Part shown: piece by piece, positions 7,723 through 17,401 of the stretch | Layout: each line of letters starts with the position of its first letter | How positions within the stretch are numbered: position 1 is the first letter of the stretch | From: Chitinophagaceae bacterium | GTDB taxonomy: Bacteria > Bacteroidota > Bacteroidia > Chitinophagales > Chitinophagaceae | Length of the DNA stretch: 46,228 nucleotides | Assembly: GCA_947454235.1 (NCBI GenBank) | Contig: CANGIY010000024.1 | Coordinates: forward strand, 1 to 46,228 | Reading direction: 5' to 3' | The notes under the pieces: model-generated | Seen by the model: the letters and a program-made list of their open reading frames with translations, nothing else | Databases searched by the model: none | What the model was told of the DNA's origin: nothing | Position numbers and translations under genes: made by a program

Positions 7723-10700
7723 ATGAAACACCTGTTACAACGTTTATTCATCACCCCGATATTGATTATCGCAGGTAATGTTTCCTTCGGCAGAGAGATT
7801 ATTAATCTTTCTCAATCTGTTAGTTCAAGTAGCGTTGATTTTTATTCAACGACATCTAGTTTTGATTTTGATAATTACTTTAATGATGAGTTTTCACTAG
7901 ATCATTCAGTTGCTGCTTCACCTAGGGAAATAACGGGTCGTACAAGTTTTTGTGTTGGTGAATCAAGTTCATTTTCAGACGTTGCTACCGGCGGTTATTG
8001 GAAAACATCAAATTCTTCCGTTGCTACCATCGACAGTGCTACTGGAATGTTAAGCGCTATTAGCGTAGGTAGTGATTCGGTTTATTACATTGTAGGTGTC
8101 GATACTACTTATTTACCTATTAACGTAAATACCGTTCCTGATGTGCCAAGTATTATTGTTGGTCCTTATGTTGCCTGTTCAGGTAGTTTAGTGACTTTTA
8201 GCAATACTACAACTGGCGGTTCTTGGTCTTCAACAAATACCTCAGTTGCTAATATCAGTAGTGGTGGCGCAACCGCTTGTACTTCTGAGGGTACTGCAGT
8301 CATTAAATACACTGTGTCTAACAGTTGTGGCAGTTCTTTTGCTTCTAAATATTTGTCGGTGAGAAGCACAGTTACAGAGTCACCTATTATGGGTGCTTCT
8401 GAGCTTTGCGTAGGTTCCAATGTTACAATGACTGATTCTCTGGGTGCAGGAGTATGGACTTCAGAAGATCCTAGTATCGCTACTGTATCATCTGGCGGAA
8501 TTGTAACGAGCGTAAGTGAAGGAAGTACTAATATTAAATACTCTTTTGCTGGGTCTTGTGGAAGCTTTAACACAAGAAAAAGGATTTCAAATGTTTTAAC
8601 TCCGAGAGTGGAAAGCATCATTGGAGCGAGTGATGTTTGTACTGGTACTGCAACATCTTATTCTAATTCTTCAATTGGCGGGGTTTGGTCTTTAACAGAT
8701 TCAACATTAGGTTCTATTGACGCAAGTGGTAATTTTAATGTATCTGCATCAGGTGCAGAGACAATTGTATATACTGTAGAAAATGCGTGTGGAGTTTCAT
8801 TTACTACTTACCCGGTTACAATTAACAGTTTGCCTACTCTTTCAACTATTACTTCTGATTTTACAACATGGTGCGAGGCGTCTGCAGGATATTTTTATAA
8901 TGATTTTACAACAGGAACATGGAGCACTTCTGATGCTTCGGTTTTAGATATTTACAGTGATGGTTTTGCTTATTCAAATTTAACTGGTACGGCTACAATA
9001 ACTTACAGCGCATCTAACTCATGCGGCGATACAGCAACTTCAATTGATGTTACAGTTAATCCGATGCCAGTTTATCCTGCTCCAATTGATGGCGCACCTG
9101 CTGTTTGTGTTGGTGCAACTACTACTTTGATTGATACTTCAATTGGTGGTACATGGTCAAGTTCTGATATTTCAGTTGCTGATGTAGCGGCTGATGGTAC
9201 AGTTACAGGTTTTAGCGGCGGTAGTGTAGTAATTAGCTATACAAATAGTAATGTATGCGGTGATGCTCCAAGTGTTTATGTTTTTACTGTTAACTCGATT
9301 CCTGAAGTACCAGTATCAATTTCCGGTCCTAATTCTATGTGTCTTGGTTTTACGAGCACATATACTGATTCAACATTAGGTGGAACATGGAGTTCTTCAG
9401 ATGTTTCAATTCTTGATATTACCCCTGACGGAGTCGCAACAAGTTTTTCTGAAGGTTTAGCTTCAGTTTATTACACAGTATCAAACGATTGCGGATCAAA
9501 TTTTACAGAATATGCAGTTGCCGTAAATTCATTGCCTGCAGCTCCACTTCCTATTTTGGGCGTTGATAGCGCATGTACAGGTTCGGCAGTTACATTTACC
9601 AATGACGTTCCAGGTGGTTTTTGGACTTCATCGGACACTACAATTGCAACTGTTGATGTTGCAGGTAATATTGTTGGATTGACTAATGGAGAAGTAGCTA
9701 TTTCTTACACTATTTCTAACGATTGTGGTTCTAATTCAGTGTCTAAAAACTTATATATCCAAAGTGTTCCTGTTGCTCCTGCTTCAATCACCGGTTCAAG
9801 AACTGTTTGTAGCGGAACTTTTTCAATGTTTTATGATGTAACTCCATCAGGAGTTTGGTCATCATCTGATGCGACAATCATCAATGTTAACGCTGTTGGT
9901 ATGGCAAGTGCAATATCAACTGGTACAGCTTCAATTTCTTATACAGTTTCTAACTCATGTGGTTCAACATCAGCGGTTTACGCAGTTGAAGCTAGCAGTT
10001 TGCCATTCGTTGCACCAGTTGATGGTTCAACATCAGTTTGCACAGGCAGCACTATTCATTTTACCGATGCAGTTGCTGGCGGTACCTGGACAATTGATCG
10101 TTCTGATATTGCTACGGTTGACTCAAACGGTTATGTTACAGGCGTTACTGTGGGAACAAACAATGTTACATATACATTAACAAACGCTTGTGGTACAAGT
10201 ACATCTACAGCATCTTTTTCTGTTAACTCAGTTCCTTCGATCGATGCAATTGTTGGTTCAGGCAGTGTTTGTGTAGGTACAACTTCAATTTACAACAACA
10301 CAACAATTGATGGAATTTGGTCTGTTTCAAATCCTGCTATCGCTACAATTGAATCAAACGGTACATTGCATGCTGTTTCAGGCGGATCGGTTTCAGTTTC
10401 TTATTCTAAAACAAATGCTTGCGGTACAGGCGTTGCTTCAACATCAGTAAATATCAATAGTGTTCCAACAGCACCTGCTGCAATAACCGGAGCATCAACT
10501 GTTTGTAATGGTACAACAACAAACTATACAAATACAACAACAGGCGGTTCTTGGTCAAGCTCAGACACAGGTATTATTTCAATTGCAACTAGTGGTTCAG
10601 CTACAACAATAACAGCCGGTTCAGCTACTATTACTTACACAGTTTCAAATGCTTGTGGAAACAGCAATGTGACAAAAAATGTAAGTGTTATTACTGTTCC

Positions 10701-13700
10701 TGCTAGTCCTTCAGTTATTTCAGGCACAACAACAACTTGTGTGGGTACAACTAATATGTTTACAAATTCAACTTCAGGTGGTAGCTGGAGCTCTTCAAAC
10801 CCTGTAGTATTGAATATTAACAGTGCCACTGGTTTAGCAACAAGTTCAACACGCGGCACTGCTAATGTTGTTTACACAGTTAGTAATAGTTGTGGTTCAA
10901 GTTCTTCTGATTTAAGTGTTAATATCATCGGTACCCCAGAGGCTCCTTCTTTAATCTCAGGGAGCAATAGTGTTTGTATTGGTTCAAGTCTCGCGCTTAG
11001 TGATTCAACTTCCGGTGGTATTTGGAGCAGTTCTGATTTTGGTATAGCTTCAGTTTCAGGTGCTGGTTTAGTTTATGGAGTTAGCGCAGGTGTGGCAACA
11101 ATTACATACAGTGTTACTAATTCCTGCGGCAGTGCTTATGCGACTAAGTCTATCACAGTAAACAGTGTTCCTGCTTCTGGTGTTATCACTGGTGCTAACA
11201 CACTTTGTGTTGGAAACAATTCAACATATACTTCATCTGTTAGTGGAGGTACTTGGTCGGTGAGTGATGCAACTTTAGCTTCTATCAATAGCGTAGGTAC
11301 ATTAAATGCTATTGCAACAGGTAATGTAACGGTGTCATATACAATTAGCACTTCTTGCGGATCAGTAAGTGCAACACGTAGCGTTTCAATCAATTCTGTA
11401 CCTGCAATTGCCCCAATCACTGGAGCTGCTAGCTTATGCCAAGATGCAAATACACTATTTACATCTGCAACTACTTCTGGTAATTGGGTGTCGTCTAATA
11501 GTCTGGTAGCTAGTGTAAGCATTGTTGGTGAAGTTTATGGTGTATCAGCAGGTATGGCTACAATCACTTACAATAAAACAAATTCATGCGGAACAAGTTA
11601 TGTAGTTAAGCCTATTTTAATCAATGCTTTACCTGCAGTTCCTGCTTCAATTTCTGGCACCGATGCGGTTTGTAGCGGTTCTTTGGCAACTTATTCTAAC
11701 GCAGTAATTGGCGGTATGTGGCAAATATCTGATTCAACAATTGCATCAATAGATGCATTTGGAAATGTTACAACAAGTGCACCGGGCGCAGCAACTATAT
11801 CTTATTCAATAAGCAACCTATGTGGTACTAATACTACAACTAAAGATTTAACTGTATTGAGCCTTCCTGAAGTGCCTACGGCCATTGATGGTATTTCAAA
11901 TATTTGCTTGGGTAGCAGTGCTCCATTTAATGATGCAGTAGCAGGTGGTGTTTGGAGTAGTTCTGATGTAACTATTGCTAATGTTTTAACAGATGGTACA
12001 ACAACAGGTTTAAGCACGGGTACCGCTACAATTACTTACAGCATTTCAAATACGTGCGGTGAAAATATTGCTACATTCGACGTTAGTATCAACCCATTGC
12101 CTGATATGCCGTCGCCAATTGCTGGTGAAACAAGTGTTTGTCAACACAACAGTTCAACTTTATACAATGATTTAACAACGGGTGTTTGGAGTAGTTCAGA
12201 CTATTCAATTGCAAGTGTTACCCCTGAGGGTGTTGTTACGGGTTTAGAAGTAGGCGGTGCTGAAATTACATATACAATTTCAAACGATTGTGGTTCAAAT
12301 GCAGTTTCTGTACCTGTATCAATTAACCCTTTGCCTTCTATTCCTACAGCTATAGTTGGTAATAACTACGTTTGTCATGGTGCTTCAATTTCTCTTTCTG
12401 ATTCAGTAGCAGGTGGTGTGTGGACTTCTTCAAATACCAGTGTAGCAACAGTTGGAACAGATGGTATTGTTTATGGGGCAAACCCTGGTAGTGCTACTAT
12501 TACTTACACTATTGAAAATTCATGCGGAAGTAACGGTGTTTCAAAATCGATAGATGTTAGAAGTCTTCCTTCAATGCCTACGGCAATTTCAGGTGATTCA
12601 ACATTATGCTATGGTACTTCTACTACTTATACTAACTCAGTGGGTGGTGGTGTATGGACTTCTGCAAATTCAGCAATTGCGAGCGTTAACACACTAGGAG
12701 TTGTAACGGGAAACACGGTTGGTTCAACTACAATTGCTTATACAATTTCGAATACTTGCGGCACTAATACAGTTAATAAATCAATCAGAATCAAAGCGCT
12801 TCCTGCTGTACCGGCTACAATTTTTGGAGCAACATCTGTTTGTACAAGTGCATCAACAAGCTTGACAAACGCTGTAAATGGTGGTGTCTGGACGTCTCAA
12901 GATCCATTAATCGCTTCAGTAAGTTCAACAGGTTCAGTAAGAGGCAATTCAGGTGGTTCAACAACAATTTCTTATACCATTGCTAATACTTGCGGTTCTA
13001 ATACAGCTACAAAAACAATCAATTCAATTGCCGCTCCGGTAGTAGCGTCTGTTTCTGGTCCTGCGTCTATTTGTAAAACAACAACAGGTACATTCATGGA
13101 TTCTACGACTGGTGGTAGCTGGTCAATTATGCCAACAACAGCGGGTACAATTAGTGCTGCCGGTGTGTTTACTCCATCAGTTGCAACAACTGTAACTGTT
13201 AAATACACTGTTACTAACTCTTGCTTTACCACAGTTGCTTCTTCAAGCCTTAATGTAGTGGCACCACTTACCTCACTCAGTGCATTTGGTGATTTAAATG
13301 TGTGTGTAGGAAGTAATACAACGCCATTTACTGCTTCAGTTTCGGGTGGAAGATGGACTTCGACAGCCACAGCTTTTGCAACAATTGATGCAACGACTGG
13401 TGTTGCAAGAGGTATTAGTGCTGGTACAACTACGATTTCTTATACACTTACCAATGTTTGTAATACGTACTATGCAAGCAGGAACCTGTCTGTTTCAGCC
13501 GGAGCACCTAATGCTGGTATTCTTAGTGGTCCTAGTACATTTGCTGTTGGAACAAGAGTTACTATCACTGAAACTGCCGGTTCCGCTGCAGGCGTTTGGA
13601 CATCTAGCAATTCAGCTATCGCTTCAATAGGTATCGTGCTTCCTGCTTCAAATACACTAGCACCCGTTACAGGTATTTCATCCGGTACAGCGACAATAAC

Positions 13701-14022
13701 TTATACAGTTAGCAATTCATGCGGATCAAACCGAGTAACTAAAAACGTAACTGTTACAAGCGCAAGGGAAGAAATTGTAGCAGAAAATATCGAATACAAC
13801 TTATTCCCTAACCCGGCTCAACAAGTTATCTATATATCTGCACCGTTAAACGCACAGAGCTTCGAAGTTTCAATTTATGACATGAGTGGTAAAATTGTAA
13901 AATTGATTCCGGGTTACACAAGCAATGAATCAATTGATATATCAGGTTTATCTCAGGGAGCTTACATTGTAAACATCAAAGATGCTGGTTCAGTTCAAAC
14001 TAAAAAGTTGATTGTACAATAG
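7723..14022 (+). CDS. Giant T9SS-secreted protein of ~25 BIG2-like Ig repeats
   Basis: The 2099-aa protein has an N-terminal signal peptide (about 1-23, hydrophobic core ITPILIIAGNVSF) and a short linker. About 25 tandem Ig-like repeats of 78-83 residues follow (about 66-2020). Each repeat follows the pattern I.G...VC.GS, then GG.WSSSD..IATV, then G.V.G.S.G.ATI.Y..SN.CGS. This is the BIG2 layout with two cysteines per repeat. The C-terminus (about 2024-2099; FPNPAQQ, YDMSGKIVK, GAYIVNI) is a T9SS type A sorting domain, which directs export and surface attachment. The last repeat lacks the first cysteine. The long antisense frames over this gene are shadows of the repeats. An adhesin or stalk-like surface role is inferred from architecture; no binding or enzyme domain is visible. 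It shares its repeat type with the protein at 25.7-39.4 kb. Confidence 0.9.
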   Translation: MKHLLQRLFITPILIIAGNVSFGREIINLSQSVSSSSVDFYSTTSSFDFDNYFNDEFSLDHSVAASPREITGRTSFCVGESSSFSDVATGGYWKTSNSSVATIDSATGMLSAISVGSDSVYYIVGVDTTYLPINVNTVPDVPSIIVGPYVACSGSLVTFSNTTTGGSWSSTNTSVANISSGGATACTSEGTAVIKYTVSNSCGSSFASKYLSVRSTVTESPIMGASELCVGSNVTMTDSLGAGVWTSEDPSIATVSSGGIVTSVSEGSTNIKYSFAGSCGSFNTRKRISNVLTPRVESIIGASDVCTGTATSYSNSSIGGVWSLTDSTLGSIDASGNFNVSASGAETIVYTVENACGVSFTTYPVTINSLPTLSTITSDFTTWCEASAGYFYNDFTTGTWSTSDASVLDIYSDGFAYSNLTGTATITYSASNSCGDTATSIDVTVNPMPVYPAPIDGAPAVCVGATTTLIDTSIGGTWSSSDISVADVAADGTVTGFSGGSVVISYTNSNVCGDAPSVYVFTVNSIPEVPVSISGPNSMCLGFTSTYTDSTLGGTWSSSDVSILDITPDGVATSFSEGLASVYYTVSNDCGSNFTEYAVAVNSLPAAPLPILGVDSACTGSAVTFTNDVPGGFWTSSDTTIATVDVAGNIVGLTNGEVAISYTISNDCGSNSVSKNLYIQSVPVAPASITGSRTVCSGTFSMFYDVTPSGVWSSSDATIINVNAVGMASAISTGTASISYTVSNSCGSTSAVYAVEASSLPFVAPVDGSTSVCTGSTIHFTDAVAGGTWTIDRSDIATVDSNGYVTGVTVGTNNVTYTLTNACGTSTSTASFSVNSVPSIDAIVGSGSVCVGTTSIYNNTTIDGIWSVSNPAIATIESNGTLHAVSGGSVSVSYSKTNACGTGVASTSVNINSVPTAPAAITGASTVCNGTTTNYTNTTTGGSWSSSDTGIISIATSGSATTITAGSATITYTVSNACGNSNVTKNVSVITVPASPSVISGTTTTCVGTTNMFTNSTSGGSWSSSNPVVLNINSATGLATSSTRGTANVVYTVSNSCGSSSSDLSVNIIGTPEAPSLISGSNSVCIGSSLALSDSTSGGIWSSSDFGIASVSGAGLVYGVSAGVATITYSVTNSCGSAYATKSITVNSVPASGVITGANTLCVGNNSTYTSSVSGGTWSVSDATLASINSVGTLNAIATGNVTVSYTISTSCGSVSATRSVSINSVPAIAPITGAASLCQDANTLFTSATTSGNWVSSNSLVASVSIVGEVYGVSAGMATITYNKTNSCGTSYVVKPILINALPAVPASISGTDAVCSGSLATYSNAVIGGMWQISDSTIASIDAFGNVTTSAPGAATISYSISNLCGTNTTTKDLTVLSLPEVPTAIDGISNICLGSSAPFNDAVAGGVWSSSDVTIANVLTDGTTTGLSTGTATITYSISNTCGENIATFDVSINPLPDMPSPIAGETSVCQHNSSTLYNDLTTGVWSSSDYSIASVTPEGVVTGLEVGGAEITYTISNDCGSNAVSVPVSINPLPSIPTAIVGNNYVCHGASISLSDSVAGGVWTSSNTSVATVGTDGIVYGANPGSATITYTIENSCGSNGVSKSIDVRSLPSMPTAISGDSTLCYGTSTTYTNSVGGGVWTSANSAIASVNTLGVVTGNTVGSTTIAYTISNTCGTNTVNKSIRIKALPAVPATIFGATSVCTSASTSLTNAVNGGVWTSQDPLIASVSSTGSVRGNSGGSTTISYTIANTCGSNTATKTINSIAAPVVASVSGPASICKTTTGTFMDSTTGGSWSIMPTTAGTISAAGVFTPSVATTVTVKYTVTNSCFTTVASSSLNVVAPLTSLSAFGDLNVCVGSNTTPFTASVSGGRWTSTATAFATIDATTGVARGISAGTTTISYTLTNVCNTYYASRNLSVSAGAPNAGILSGPSTFAVGTRVTITETAGSAAGVWTSSNSAIASIGIVLPASNTLAPVTGISSGTATITYTVSNSCGSNRVTKNVTVTSAREEIVAENIEYNLFPNPAQQVIYISAPLNAQSFEVSIYDMSGKIVKLIPGYTSNESIDISGLSQGAYIVNIKDAGSVQTKKLIVQ

Positions 14023-14180
14023 TTTTTATAGCAAAACTCAAACAAAACTCAATTGAATATGTTAATCACTATTTGTATAATCAAGTTCACTCAAATTTTA
14101 ATGAGGGTGATGAAGAAAAATAAATTAGATGCCATAAGAGCAACAAATCAAACTTTGAAACTCTTGAGATAAGTAAAAAG

Positions 14181-14214
14181 AAAGGGGAGGGACTAATAGT
14201 AAAACCTCCCCTTT
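14181..14214 (+). terminator. Hairpin downstream of the Ig-repeat gene
   Basis: A perfect 10-bp inverted repeat (AAAGGGGAGG and CCTCCCCTTT) encloses a 14-nt loop. It is not followed by a clear T run, so termination is plausible but not certain. It could also act in the leader of the CheY-like gene that starts 55 nt later. Confidence 0.5.
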
Positions 14215-14268
14215 ATTCTGAAAAAATAAACTTCAAACGATTCTAAACAACCAAAACAAACATCAAAC

Positions 14269-14658
14269 ATGAATATCTTATTGATTGACGACGATCCATT
14301 GTTTTCAATGTTGAACAAACGAATGATTAGAACAATAGACAAGGAAGCAGAATTCTATATTTGTGAAAATGGTGCTGACGCGATTGATTATTTGAAAAAC
14401 TGTATTGCCGAAAATATAAAACTCCCCGACATAATTTTTTTAGACCTTAACATGCCGGTGATTGATGGATGGGAATTTTTGAAAGAATATGATAGCTTAC
14501 GGGCTTTTGTTGACAATAGGGTGATGATTTATATACTTTCTTCCAGTATTTCTCCTTACGACGTAAGTAGGGCAAAAGAGATGGTTTATGTTAAAGATTA
14601 TTTGCCAAAGCCAGTTAATAAAGCGACGTTAGAGCTTGTTTTAAGTACTGTGTGTTGA
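14269..14658 (+). CDS. CheY-like single-domain response regulator
   Basis: The 129-aa protein is one receiver domain: acidic residues D7-D9, phospho-acceptor D59 (FLDLNMPVIDGWEF), Ser/Thr switch in ILSSSIS and Lys in LPKPVNK. It has no DNA-binding or enzyme domain, so its output must be protein contact or phosphotransfer. It stands alone between the Ig-repeat gene and the tyrosine-kinase gene, with a strong terminator after it. This receiver type (wide loop before the phospho-Asp, SxSxSP after beta 4) is common beside hybrid or PAS kinases in Bacteroidetes. Possible partners here are the kinase at 18382-19734 and the DHp-only protein at 17402-18115. Confidence 0.88.
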   Translation: MNILLIDDDPLFSMLNKRMIRTIDKEAEFYICENGADAIDYLKNCIAENIKLPDIIFLDLNMPVIDGWEFLKEYDSLRAFVDNRVMIYILSSSISPYDVSRAKEMVYVKDYLPKPVNKATLELVLSTVC

Positions 14659-14690
14659 TTAAGAATGCTGTTTTCCCCTCTCCCTTCCAA

Positions 14691-14748
14691 ATGTGCTGCA
14701 AATTACCTCTGAGTAAAAACTGAGAGTTAAGAAATGCGGCACATTTTT
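14691..14748 (+). terminator. Long-stem terminator after the CheY-like gene
   Basis: ATGTGCTGCA (14691-14700) pairs with TGCGGCACAT (14735-14744) with one G-U step. An inner stem (CTCTGAGT with ACTGAGAG, one mismatch) lies inside. A T run follows the outer stem (14744-14748), as expected for a rho-independent terminator. Confidence 0.65.
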
Positions 14749-15010
14749 ATTATATGTTAACTTTTTTTCTGAGGAATCTATATTTAAAATTATATGTTTC
14801 TCGCCCAATTAAACCAAATTATTATGCATTTGATAAATATGCAAGGGTAATCATTTTATTTACAGTAGCTAAGAACAAAGTGCCAATTTTCATTTCAATC
14901 CTAATTTGTTTTTCTTCATATTAGCTAACTAAGGCAAGGGATATTTTTACTAATTATAGGGGTGTAGCGAATGAGTATTATGACAAACTTTGTTGAAATT
15001 GAGAAGTTAA
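14749..15010. other. Spacer before the tyrosine-kinase gene; short overlapping frame
   Basis: This AT-rich spacer is the rest of the 352-bp gap after the receiver gene. It holds one GTTAAC (14756-14761). A 34-codon frame begins at an ATG at 14971 and runs into the kinase gene in another frame, ending at 15075. No certain promoter was found. Confidence 0.4.
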
Positions 15011-17392
15011 GTGGAATTGAAAACCGAATCGGGGCTTGCAAATGTTGGAGATCTTCAAAAGAACGAGCTAACTAGATTTATAAAAAATAGTCGTTGGAAT
15101 ATAAGACGATATTACCCGTTATACACAATAACATTGATTGTTTTTGGATTATTGGCTTTCTTATTTGTAAAAAATAAGGTGCCATTATATACAATTTCCG
15201 GGCAAATATTGATAAATAGTGAAAAGTCAAAGGATGACAACGGAGGTGGTGCAGCAGCCGATGGAACTCTTTCTCTTTCTGAATTGATTTCAGGGCATTC
15301 TAGTTTAGAAAATGATATGTTGTTAATCCAAAGCCCTAATCTGATCAAGTCGGTAGTAACAGCAAAGAGATATAATGTTCATGTATTTTTAAAAAAAGCT
15401 ATAGGTAAATCGGAATTGCATGGTTCACTCCCATTAGCGGTATTTTACAACGATACTAATGCTTTTGAAAATGAGGGTGCAACGTTTAGAATCAAAGCTG
15501 ATGGTCCCAAAAAAATTGAAGTAAATGGCGTAGTTGTAAATGCTGATCCGATTGGAAATTTTATCATACAGAAAACGCCATTGGTAGTGTTGAAAGTTAA
15601 TCATGCACGGTCTTTAGATAATGGTAAAGAATATGTTATTATTGTCAACTCAGTTTTAGATGAGGCAGAAATTATTGCATCTAAAATGTCAGTTGAAAGA
15701 ATCAATAAGCAGGCTAACGTATTGAATGTGACATTTAAAGACGAAGATCCTGAAAGGGCAAAATCGATTGTTCATGAACTGATACATACTTATGATATTC
15801 AATCGAGTGAAGCAAGGGCAGCATCATTGGATACAGCTTACCAGTTTTTAAATCGTCGTTTGGAACTTATAAACTATCAACTAGCAAATAAAGATTCGTC
15901 GATTGCAGCATATAAACAAGTAAACGACATCATCGATTTACCAATTCAGGCTACTCAAATTCTGGCGAAGATAGATCAGACGAAAAGTGAACTATCTCAG
16001 AAAGGGATGTTGCTGCGCACCATTGAAAATTACAGGACATCACTTTCAACTGAGAGTAAGGCACCGCTACCCATTATTCCAGGAGTAATTACAGACATCA
16101 ATCTGGCAGGAAAAATTGATGAGTATAATTCTATGCTTTCGGAAAAAGCGAAGTTCTTGCTCACAATGAATGACAAAAATCCGGTTGTGATTAACCTAAA
16201 CGGGGAAATCGATAAAAAAAGAAAGAACATTTTGGAAAATTTGGCAATGCTGGAAAAAACGACGAGAAGTGATTACGAATCGGAAAAAGTAGCAAATAAT
16301 AATATTGATGGTGAAAAAAAGATTTATCCATTCAAAGAAAAGGGGTTGATTTCTATTTCAAGGCAACAACAACTGATACAGGATATATATTCATTCTTGT
16401 TGAAGACACAGGAAGAAATTGCATTGACCAGGAAAGAACATTTGTCTCTGATAAAAGTTATGGAGAGTCCCGCATTAAAAGGTGTGACCAATAAACCTAA
16501 TATCATATTGGTGAGCTTTATTACATTGCTTTTATCGTGGTTTATTCCTACATTTTTGATAGACTTTTTTTATAGAACGAATTCAAAAATACTAAACATC
16601 TATGAACTTGAAAATAAGTCGAAATTTCCTGTTATAGGAGTAGTTAACCATATTGATGATTCCAAGAAGAACGATGATAATCAGCGCGCAATTATAAACG
16701 AGCAGTTCAGGTTTATTCGTTCAAGTTTAATTTACGAAAACCTCGATGCCAAAAGGTGTATTATGGTTACTTCTTCAATTGCGGGCGAAGGAAAGTCGTT
16801 TCTCACCCGTAATTTGGCGAAAATTTTAGGATCAATCAATCAAAAAGTGGTTTTGGTTGAATTTGACTTGCGTAGGCCATCAATTAGAAAAAATTTGAAT
16901 CTTCCAAGTTTGCCGGGTATTGCTGATTATGTAAATGGTTCGGTCGATATGAAAGACATTGTCCATGATTTAAATCCCCATGAAAATTTTTATCTGGTTC
17001 CATCTGGCACTTATTCAACATCTCCTTCTGAATTGATTTTAAATAAGAAAACAGAATCGATGATCGAATATCTTAAGCAAGAGTTTGATTATGTGCTTTT
17101 TGATACACCACCATTAGGAATTGTAAGCGATGCGATACATCTTTCAAAGTATGCTGATATCAATTTGTTCCTGTTGCGTTTTAACTACAGCACCTTCGAG
17201 AATCTAGCCGCTTTGAACTCAATTTCTAATCAACACCACATTCAGAATGTCCATTTAATAATAAACGATTTCAGCCACGAAAAGAGTACTTATTCCAAAT
17301 ATACATACGGTAACGACTCGTATAATTATAACTACAATTATAACTATAATTACAACTACACTTATTCCTATGATTCTAAAGAATTAACCTAA
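15011..17392 (+). CDS. Wzc-like polysaccharide chain-length regulator / tyrosine autokinase (BY-kinase)
   Basis: The 793-aa inner-membrane protein starts with a Wzz-type region between two membrane segments (about 38-58 and 495-520). The periplasmic part includes coiled-coil-like stretches at about 260-470. The cytoplasmic kinase has Walker A GEGKS (592-596), Walker A' around EFDLRRP (about 617) and Walker B LFDTPPLG (D698). Its C-terminal tail is a Tyr cluster, about 759-788, with repeated Tyr-Asn pairs encoded by a 6-bp microsatellite. Family knowledge: BY-kinases autophosphorylate such tails and control capsule or exopolysaccharide length. The start is a GTG at 15011, since an in-frame TAA stands directly before it and no early ATG exists. 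No Wza-like exporter, flippase or glycosyltransferase lies nearby, so it is an orphan. The PAS-DHp gene follows after nine bases. Confidence 0.9.
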   Translation: MELKTESGLANVGDLQKNELTRFIKNSRWNIRRYYPLYTITLIVFGLLAFLFVKNKVPLYTISGQILINSEKSKDDNGGGAAADGTLSLSELISGHSSLENDMLLIQSPNLIKSVVTAKRYNVHVFLKKAIGKSELHGSLPLAVFYNDTNAFENEGATFRIKADGPKKIEVNGVVVNADPIGNFIIQKTPLVVLKVNHARSLDNGKEYVIIVNSVLDEAEIIASKMSVERINKQANVLNVTFKDEDPERAKSIVHELIHTYDIQSSEARAASLDTAYQFLNRRLELINYQLANKDSSIAAYKQVNDIIDLPIQATQILAKIDQTKSELSQKGMLLRTIENYRTSLSTESKAPLPIIPGVITDINLAGKIDEYNSMLSEKAKFLLTMNDKNPVVINLNGEIDKKRKNILENLAMLEKTTRSDYESEKVANNNIDGEKKIYPFKEKGLISISRQQQLIQDIYSFLLKTQEEIALTRKEHLSLIKVMESPALKGVTNKPNIILVSFITLLLSWFIPTFLIDFFYRTNSKILNIYELENKSKFPVIGVVNHIDDSKKNDDNQRAIINEQFRFIRSSLIYENLDAKRCIMVTSSIAGEGKSFLTRNLAKILGSINQKVVLVEFDLRRPSIRKNLNLPSLPGIADYVNGSVDMKDIVHDLNPHENFYLVPSGTYSTSPSELILNKKTESMIEYLKQEFDYVLFDTPPLGIVSDAIHLSKYADINLFLLRFNYSTFENLAALNSISNQHHIQNVHLIINDFSHEKSTYSKYTYGNDSYNYNYNYNYNYNYTYSYDSKELT
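17321..17374 (+). repeat. Hexanucleotide microsatellite in the BY-kinase tail
   Basis: About nine units of a 6-bp TATAAY-like motif encode alternating Tyr-Asn, then Tyr-Thr, Tyr-Ser and Tyr-Asp. Slippage by whole units would change the number of tail tyrosines without breaking the frame. Confidence 0.75.
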
Positions 17393-17401
17393 CCTGGACT
17401 T

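Noticed and set aside
8166-13370. Several antisense open frames over the Ig-repeat gene
   Set aside because: They recur at matching positions because the repeats lack stops on the other strand. None has a start context, promoter or family match.
7923-13790. Regular repeats that might suggest a CRISPR array
   Set aside because: The period is about 240 bp, the repeats are in one long reading frame and vary like protein domains. They encode Ig repeats.
14101-14172. A 23-codon frame (MRVMKKNKLDAIRA...) between the Ig-repeat gene and the receiver
   Set aside because: It is short, with no clear ribosome site or known family; it may be chance.
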